Below are positions 59,101 through 64,000 of a stretch of DNA of 64,000 nt, piece after piece; the stretch's first letter is position 1; the number at the start of each line of letters is the position of its first letter. Under the pieces are notes generated by a model. It did not search any database and was not told the origin of the DNA. It worked only from the letters and a program-made list of their open reading frames with translations. This DNA comes from Gammaproteobacteria bacterium (lineage in GTDB: Bacteria; Pseudomonadota; Gammaproteobacteria; Pseudomonadales; Azotimanducaceae), in assembly GCA_009843635.1 (NCBI GenBank), contig VYDB01000010.1, positions 20,820 to 84,819 on the forward strand, read 5' to 3'. The position numbers and the translations under genes were made by a program.

Positions 59101-61322
59101 TCGATTCTCAGAATTCGCAGGCCCGGCAGCCCGTGGAAGGCGCGGGGCGCAATGCCAACCAACGTCGGCTCCTGGCCAATCCCTATGGTGATCTCCAAGG
59201 ACCTGAGCCCGGTCAGCCCGGAGAAGAGTTCAGAGGGCAGGCGATCCACGGAATGGATCTTGAGTTCGACCAAGCCGGTCAGCCCGTCGAAGTCGCCGTG
59301 CCGCAGTCCCCTGTCGTCAGGCCCAAATCCCCATTTCCTCGACCAATCAAGGCTGAAGTCTTCTCGGTAGTCGTAGAAGGGCGAACGCAACGTGCGGATC
59401 GCTGCCAGGCTTTCCTCATTGAAAAGACGCCGCTCGTAAACCTCACAGCTCCATTGGCTGTAGTCATGTTCCGGGTGCAGTCTTTCCAACTGGTTCGCGA
59501 TACTGGGCCAGATGGTGCGCTCGCAAAGCGGCGTGATCGGCCGGGAGCCCGCCTGATGGCGCTTGTGCAGCCGGCCCGCCACCAGCACCTCAACCGGCCG
59601 GCCCCAGTGGGCGTTGCCGCCGACGACGACCTCGACCTCACCGCTGCCCTTTCCTGAAGCCGGGGAGACCGACGACACCCACTCGCCGCCGGACGCCGTC
59701 CAGGCGCAGTCCGGCCCCGCCTCCACCCGCAGCCGATACGCCCCTCCCTCCGGTGGCAGCTCCCCGCCGTCGCCGGACAGCGCGTAGCGGCAGGGGTCGG
59801 CGTCCGCCCGTGCGCGGACGTTGGCGATGACGCCGCGCAGCTCGTTCAGGTGACGCGCTGCGTCCGCCGGACCGTCCACCTCGGAGGAGGGCGCGTCGCC
59901 CGGCACGCCGAGCTTCAGGTCCGGATGCAGCGGATGGCTCAGGTCCGGGTTCGAGAACGCCAGCACGAATTCCTCCCCAAAACCGCGGGATGAGTACTGC
60001 GACATCATCGTCCCGTGGACGTGGCCGCTGTTCGGCGCCTGGTAGCGGAACCCGTGGCTGTAAGGAAACGGCTCGTTGCGGGTGTCTTCGTGGCGGTCGT
60101 GGCGCAGCCCCATGCTGTGCCCAAGCTCGTGGGCGACCACGGTGCCGTCCCCGGAGAGCGCCACCGAGAACCCAAGTGCCTCCATGCTTTCCTTGGAGGC
60201 GCTGGGAACACCGTGGGCTATCCCCTGGACATAATGTTCGCCGATCGCTTGCTGCGCTCTGCCGCCGAGATGCAGCAGCACGAAGTCCGCCGCATGGCGG
60301 TCGCGCAGGGCGTGCACCTCGTCCATGTGGCCGTCGTCCCGTCCCGAAAGGTGGTCAATGACCTCCCACCAAGGCACTAGGGAAAATTCACTTCTGTCAC
60401 CGGTCTGCGTGAGACGAAAAGTCTCCATGAACCGGTCGTACTCCACCTCCACGGCGGCGGCCAGCTCGACCCGAAGGTCCACGCCGCTGGCTGCGTAGGC
60501 CTCGTTCGCCGTGGCGATGTCCAGGTCGATCAGCGCCAGCATCGTCGCGTAGCCGCCCTCGAGCTCGCGCGCGAACGACGGGTACGCCACCAGCACGTCA
60601 ACCACCCCGTCGTCGGCAGCGGACGACTTGGCAGAGGCCCGGGCGGGCATCCCGTGTTCGGACCCGGCTGGATCAGCGCCGGGCTGCGCACCCCGCCCGG
60701 TCCCGGCCGCCTCTGCCGAGCGGACCGGCTGAAACATGGCGGTCGGACGGCTCACGCCCATCGAATCCGCTTGGTCGTTAGCTGGCGGGGCGGTTGCGCA
60801 CCGCAGCGGCTGCGCCTGCATCGGCTCCACCACCTGTACGGCCCCCGCCGTGCGGATCGACCAAGCGCCCTGGGGCGTGTAAACGCGGCCCATCACCGTG
60901 CCGCCGTTGACCACCAGCACCGCGCGACCGAACGGCACGTCGTCCAGGGGGCCGGACAGCGTGTAGCCCGACGCGGTCGGCACACTGCGCTCGACCGTCG
61001 CCAGGTGCTCGACGCCGTGCAGCAGGTTCAGGCGCAGCTTTTCCGGGCGCCCGGACGCCACCGACTCGCGCAGTGCGCCTAGGCGCGCCAGGTCCGCCCG
61101 CGCGATGCGGCTGCGTCCGATGCGGACGGGCTCGTTGGTGGCTGTTCCGGCGGCGGTTTCGCCAACGGGAACGCCCCCAGGCGCGCGCGCATCCGTCGCG
61201 AACAGCGACGCCACGTCGGCCTGCGCCAGCGCGGCTGACGGCAGGAGCAACGCCCAGACCGCGAGCGCCAGCAGCGAACGGGCGACCTTCGGCGGTGCCC
61301 AGTACCGGTCGTTGTCACTCAC
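56124..61322 (-). CDS. Secreted leucine-rich-repeat protein with metzincin-type metalloprotease domain
   Basis: A 1732-residue protein with signal peptide (to about residue 35). Residues 240-500 are a zinc protease with HELGHSMGLRHD, the metzincin HExxHxxGxxH at H398, E399, H402 and H408. A BACON-like beta domain follows (about 510-590: CRYALSGDGGELPPEGG, CAWTASGGEWVS). A long leucine-rich-repeat array then runs to about 1080. The last 430 residues hold four related beta modules in A-B-A-B order; A modules carry NRSGRAG and AHFNS, B modules end in TGHLxNLSSG. The likely place is the cell surface or outside, with binding and proteolysis of proteins. Substrate unknown. Same strand as the ATPase pair downstream. 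Confidence 0.82.
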   Translation of the reverse strand: MSDNDRYWAPPKVARSLLALAVWALLLPSAALAQADVASLFATDARAPGGVPVGETAAGTATNEPVRIGRSRIARADLARLGALRESVASGRPEKLRLNLLHGVEHLATVERSVPTASGYTLSGPLDDVPFGRAVLVVNGGTVMGRVYTPQGAWSIRTAGAVQVVEPMQAQPLRCATAPPANDQADSMGVSRPTAMFQPVRSAEAAGTGRGAQPGADPAGSEHGMPARASAKSSAADDGVVDVLVAYPSFARELEGGYATMLALIDLDIATANEAYAASGVDLRVELAAAVEVEYDRFMETFRLTQTGDRSEFSLVPWWEVIDHLSGRDDGHMDEVHALRDRHAADFVLLHLGGRAQQAIGEHYVQGIAHGVPSASKESMEALGFSVALSGDGTVVAHELGHSMGLRHDRHEDTRNEPFPYSHGFRYQAPNSGHVHGTMMSQYSSRGFGEEFVLAFSNPDLSHPLHPDLKLGVPGDAPSSEVDGPADAARHLNELRGVIANVRARADADPCRYALSGDGGELPPEGGAYRLRVEAGPDCAWTASGGEWVSSVSPASGKGSGEVEVVVGGNAHWGRPVEVLVAGRLHKRHQAGSRPITPLCERTIWPSIANQLERLHPEHDYSQWSCEVYERRLFNEESLAAIRTLRSPFYDYREDFSLDWSRKWGFGPDDRGLRHGDFDGLTGLVELKIHSVDRLPSELFSGLTGLRSLEITIGIGQEPTLVGIAPRAFHGLPGLRILRIDGHRIGAFRAGNFEGMPGLIHLWVNSVGGFSAEGVRPQVTRFEPGAFSGLDSLRVLVIYRHEAGRLDAGVVSGLPRLQVLFLTENELRSVAPGALEGLAELRRVDLSFNRLDTLPAGLFADLSKLTQIDLWNNRLTRLPAGLFEGLGELEDLSLWTNRLTALEPGTFSGLHSLEKLNVQNNRLRNLPPGLFADLGSLEELYLRWNGLGALRAGTFDGLDSLLRLYLVGAGITSLEPGALDGMPSLRVLDLERNGLWRIPPSTFTGQELRGLHLEGNPGAPFAFAPTPALLPEQAPSEAGRPVAVGLRLSPEAPFLVQGQLSASGGSLSAVGGWSPEWQHLEPGWAHSGGAAVSPDGDGPVTVRVGGIQWPGKAGDVDQGGPVINVGDLQFTIDYRYGYSGFRVEPGPPLVLYGIEDRSLTLGRGPESIDLAGVFSYFLGFAEYAAESSHGAVAEVSVEDGELTVTPGAAGSAEVTVTAKSPDGETMTRRFSVTVRAPSVPLFLSGSNSGRVGFVRLVNRSGRAGDVRITAIDDAGARRGPVSLRLRANGAAHFNSGDLEEGNEAKGLPEGVGMGEGDWRLEFDTDLDIEALAYVRTADGFVTAMHGAAPAEGDVRRIATFNPASNDLQASRLRVVNPGREAAAVTVRGVDDAGASPGGPVRFTVPAGGAREFGAAQLEFGDVDLEGALGDGEGKWRLEVESGAPIVAMSLLESVMTGHLSNLSSGPRPPDAGGRHHVPLLPAASDQEANGREGFVRVLNRSGRAGTVRIEAFDDAGTAYEPLELSLAAGAAAHFNSSDLEFGNAAKGLSGSAGAGEGGWRLELASDLDIGVLAYVRSEDGFLTAIHDVAAFEGGRHWAPFFNPGSNHRQLSRLRLVNPTRRAVEVSVVGADDYGGAPPNRGAAWITVPAGAALTLDAAELEAGLVSGGYMRALESGENPWIDETYSGYWARHPLGDGSGKWRLSVSAEQGVLVQSLLESPTGHLTNLSSGRR

Positions 61323-61551
61323 CCTTCGCCTCCGCCGGTCACTTCACCTCCACCGGCTGCCGAAGCTCGCCCGAATCGGCCTGAACAATCACAGCCGCCG
61401 TGCCGGCGCCCACGCCAGTGAGCCGTCCCCGTTTCCCGAGCAGTCCACGGTCCAGCGATGAAGCAGGTGTGCTCCTTGACCGCGATTTATGTTCACAGTC
61501 AAGTTGCATAGCCAAAAGCTAGTCGGTCTGAGGCGAAGCCTCGTTAGCGAT
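61323..61551. other. Gap between the two large LRR genes
   Basis: These 229 bp hold a small hairpin GAGGC-GAA-GCCTC at 61530-61542 just after the stop of the upstream gene. It may be a weak terminator. The promoter of the downstream protease gene should lie here; a less GC-rich segment is at 61480-61520. Confidence 0.4.
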
Positions 61552-64000
61552 TTACTCATGAATCCTTTCCTTCCGCTGCTTGGTCGCAGATGGCATTCGT
61601 AGATTGGCATACGATTCATGCTTGCACCAAGCTGGGTGCGACGCGGAAGGGCCATGAAGGCCATCCAGAACCTGCGGCCAATGCGGCACTCCCTCAATCT
61701 CCTGAAACAGAAGGTCGAACCGTGGTTGACCTACCGCGCCATCCTCCTCGGGCATCCGGGCCGACCGGGCGGATATCAGGCGGGGCGTGGACGGTACCGG
61801 GGTTCCCGTGTTGAACTCGGACAGGCCACCCATTGCCATGGTCGCCCGCCCGCCAGTGGCCTGGTAGAAGTTGTAAAAGTCCGTTTTCGGGTCCTTGTCC
61901 TCAACGAGTTCGAACCAAACCACTTCCTCGCTGAGCTTGTCGAGCAGGGACCTGTAGGCCGGACTCGCTTCGTCTATGAGCAGTAGTGCCGCGGCCCGGA
62001 ACTCCCGTTGGCTTTGGGTGTGGTCCGGCACGCGGATGCCGTGCTCCGCCACGATGTCCTCGATGGAGAGCCTCGCAATGCGCGACGCGGTGAAGACCAG
62101 GGAGCCGTCGTCGGTGCGCACATAGCGCCCCCCCTCCATAAGTTGGTCTGCGTCCTCCGCAACGAGCAGGTCGGGCACCTCACCGGGCGGGATGAAGCCT
62201 GCCAGGTACAGCTCGATGGGGCTGTAGGGGACGCCGTTGCCGCCGTTGCCGATCAGGCCGAAGGTGCCCGCGGCGTAGCGCCCCCCGCCTAAGTCCACCA
62301 AGTCCTCCGCCCGGAATCCTCCCAGTTGGCCGTAGCCGCTGGAATATTCCCAGTGCGTTGGTCGCTCCGCGACGTAGGCGGCCCATCGGTGCATGATTTC
62401 ATGGAGCATTGGACCGTTCATAATGGAAACATCGGGAAAAGGAAAACTGATCACCCCTTGAAGCCTGCCCACCGAACCCCAATATGTTGACTCCTTGATT
62501 TCCCGCTTGCCGATCCCCAAGGTGCCGTTCGTGACAGAAGAGTAAAGTCCGTAAAGGTCCGCGCCAACTGGCTCCTTGCTCCATATCATAATCAGAAAGT
62601 CGAAGGCATCCTCGAAGTAGGTGTAGAAGCGCTGCGCGACACGGTCAATCCACACATCCCCGTCGGTAGCAAGGTCGCCCGGCGCTATCGGCATCACCAG
62701 CAGATTGTCATTGTGGATTCGGGGGCCATCCGAGGCATGGACAAGGGCCCGGTCGAAGGAGACCTCGACGCCCCTGTCGCGCAGCGCGGGAACGTGCGAG
62801 TCTATCGACGCGCCGCTAAGCGGGTTGCGCAAGACCCGCACGACGTCGCCCTCGCCCAGCGCCGAGTTGTCAACCAACGGCGAGAGGTCCGCGACCTGGT
62901 TGTCTACAAGCGTCAACCGTTTGATTGAGGGCAGGTTCGCGAACGCCGACAGGTCGGACACCCGGTTCTGAGTAAGATCCAGCTCTTCTAGCGATGTGAG
63001 GCCGGCCAGTGGCGCCACGTCGGCCAAGTTGTTGTTGTGGAGGTCCAGCTTGACCAAGCTGCTCTTATCCCCGATGGGGGCCAAGTCGCGCGGCTGCGGG
63101 ATCGTCAACAGGCTTAATGGCATCGCCAGCTCCTCAAGCGCAGTGAGCGATGACAACGGCTCCAAGTCAAGCAGACGCGGAAGGTCGTGGAGATTCAGTA
63201 TCTTCAGGGACTTCAGGGACGACAGCGGCGCTATGTCGGTCAATTCGTAGATTCTGCGGAGATCAAGTCTCTCCAGCCTGGTCAGGTTCGACAGAGGCGT
63301 TAGGTCGGTCAATCCGTGGTTGTCGCAGAGATCAAGTCTTTCCAGCCGGTTCATGTTCGACAGGGGCGTAAGGTCGCCGATGCTGTTATGGGCTAGATCC
63401 AAGTATCTCAATCGAGAGAGGCTCGACACGGGCGACAAGTCGCTAACGTTGTTGCGGGAAATTTCCAACCCTATCAATTCAGGCAGGCCCGACAGCCAGG
63501 ACAGGTCAGAAATGCGAGTTGCGGATGCGTGCAGGTCCCCGAGCGCTGGCATGCTCCATAACTGCGTGAAGTCTCGAACTTGAGTGTAGCTAATGTCCAA
63601 TCTGAACAGTTCGGGCAATTCCAACAAGGGGGTCAGGTCGCTGATCGGATTCCAATCTACATGGAGGTCCTTCAAACCCACGGCGAACTGCAGGCCTTCC
63701 AAAGAGGCCACCCCGGCCTTGTGAACCGACAAAAAGGCGATTCCCGCCATCTCGTGCCGGTAAATCTTCGAGCCGGGCTCCTTCCCCAATTCCTTGAGCA
63801 AGGCATCGCGCAGGGCGGGGTCCGGCACCGAAACGGGCTCAGCCCCCCGGTCGGGGTCCAGCGGATACGGGTCGATCGAGTCATCGAACCCGTCGTTGTC
63901 ATCATCCTCGTCCGTGGCGTCAGGGATGCCGTCGCGATCCGTGTCCACCGCGGCCGCCCTCTCGGCGGCCCCGGACTGCCCGCCTCCTCCGCCCCCGCAG
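61552..64000 (-). CDS. Leucine-rich-repeat surface lipoprotein with HExxH motif (5' partial)
   Basis: The frame stays open to the right edge, so at least 816 codons are seen and the N-terminus is missing. The first visible residues are CGGGGGGQSGAAERA, like the mature start of a lipoprotein after its lipobox Cys. A calcium-binding thrombospondin-3-like stretch, DTDRDGIPDATDEDDDNDGFDD, follows. About 12 leucine-rich repeats of the internalin type (xLxxLxxLDLxxNxIxDLxPL) with a 22-residue period come next. The C-terminal part has MLHEIMHRWAAY, an HExxH motif, then GYGQLGGFRAEDL, which may be a gluzincin-like protease. The gene at 56124 combines LRRs with a different protease type. Role at the cell surface inferred; substrate unknown. 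Confidence 0.82.
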   Translation of the reverse strand, partial: CGGGGGGQSGAAERAAAVDTDRDGIPDATDEDDDNDGFDDSIDPYPLDPDRGAEPVSVPDPALRDALLKELGKEPGSKIYRHEMAGIAFLSVHKAGVASLEGLQFAVGLKDLHVDWNPISDLTPLLELPELFRLDISYTQVRDFTQLWSMPALGDLHASATRISDLSWLSGLPELIGLEISRNNVSDLSPVSSLSRLRYLDLAHNSIGDLTPLSNMNRLERLDLCDNHGLTDLTPLSNLTRLERLDLRRIYELTDIAPLSSLKSLKILNLHDLPRLLDLEPLSSLTALEELAMPLSLLTIPQPRDLAPIGDKSSLVKLDLHNNNLADVAPLAGLTSLEELDLTQNRVSDLSAFANLPSIKRLTLVDNQVADLSPLVDNSALGEGDVVRVLRNPLSGASIDSHVPALRDRGVEVSFDRALVHASDGPRIHNDNLLVMPIAPGDLATDGDVWIDRVAQRFYTYFEDAFDFLIMIWSKEPVGADLYGLYSSVTNGTLGIGKREIKESTYWGSVGRLQGVISFPFPDVSIMNGPMLHEIMHRWAAYVAERPTHWEYSSGYGQLGGFRAEDLVDLGGGRYAAGTFGLIGNGGNGVPYSPIELYLAGFIPPGEVPDLLVAEDADQLMEGGRYVRTDDGSLVFTASRIARLSIEDIVAEHGIRVPDHTQSQREFRAAALLLIDEASPAYRSLLDKLSEEVVWFELVEDKDPKTDFYNFYQATGGRATMAMGGLSEFNTGTPVPSTPRLISARSARMPEEDGAVGQPRFDLLFQEIEGVPHWPQVLDGLHGPSASHPAWCKHESYANLRMPSATKQRKERIHE

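Noticed and set aside
62880..63620. Regular repeats of about 66 bp, considered as CRISPR or satellite DNA
   Set aside because: They are in frame and encode 22-residue leucine-rich repeats; there are no spacers.

Overview
The window is GC-rich, densely coding bacterial chromosome. The gene set points to a gammaproteobacterium: amgK-murU divergent from lptD-surA-pdxA, coq7, SurA with two parvulin domains, and a TonB-dependent receptor. The genus cannot be named from the sequence. It carries a mevalonate pathway, which is uncommon in this class. No rRNA, tRNA, CRISPR array or intact insertion sequence was seen.

Left part (1-7.9 kb). A minus-strand operon reads amidase, mvaD, phosphomevalonate kinase, then an in-frame fusion of class II HMG-CoA reductase with a GHMP kinase of mevalonate-kinase type that runs off the left edge. 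Three small unknown plus-strand genes and a FAD-dependent oxidoreductase follow.

Defence island (8.1-21.3 kb). Five plus-strand genes overlap or nearly touch: hsdM, hsdS, a PtuA-like ATPase, a PtuB-like HNH nuclease and hsdR. This is a type I restriction-modification operon with a Septu-like pair inserted between its specificity and restriction genes. hsdS has a 1-bp frameshift in a C6 tract. HsdR ends in a LexA/UmuD-type S24 peptidase domain with a plausible Ala-Gly cleavage site and Ser/Lys residues. Converging on hsdR is a 1441-residue STAND-like NTPase with a C-terminal PD-(D/E)XK nuclease motif, which looks like a separate single-gene defence system.

Core part (21.7-53.2 kb). glyA is flanked by a 55-bp imperfect direct repeat. 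It is followed by an enoyl-CoA hydratase, a medium-chain reductase and a CaiB-type CoA transferase. A minus-strand run reads gph, trpE, a voltage-gated sodium channel, trpG, trpD, trpC and a quinone oxidoreductase. rpe, murU and amgK lie upstream of it; divergent from amgK are lptD, surA and pdxA. Then come alr, a TPR protein, a SulP transporter, a two-subunit GMC sugar/alcohol dehydrogenase, a TonB receptor, coq7, hinT, a cyclic-nucleotide-binding protein and purD.

Right part (53.2-64 kb). Two AAA-type ATPase genes form a tandem duplication with a period of 1505 bp, and the first overlaps purD by ATGA. Upstream are two large secreted leucine-rich-repeat proteins with HExxH metalloprotease motifs; the second is probably a lipoprotein cut by the right edge.
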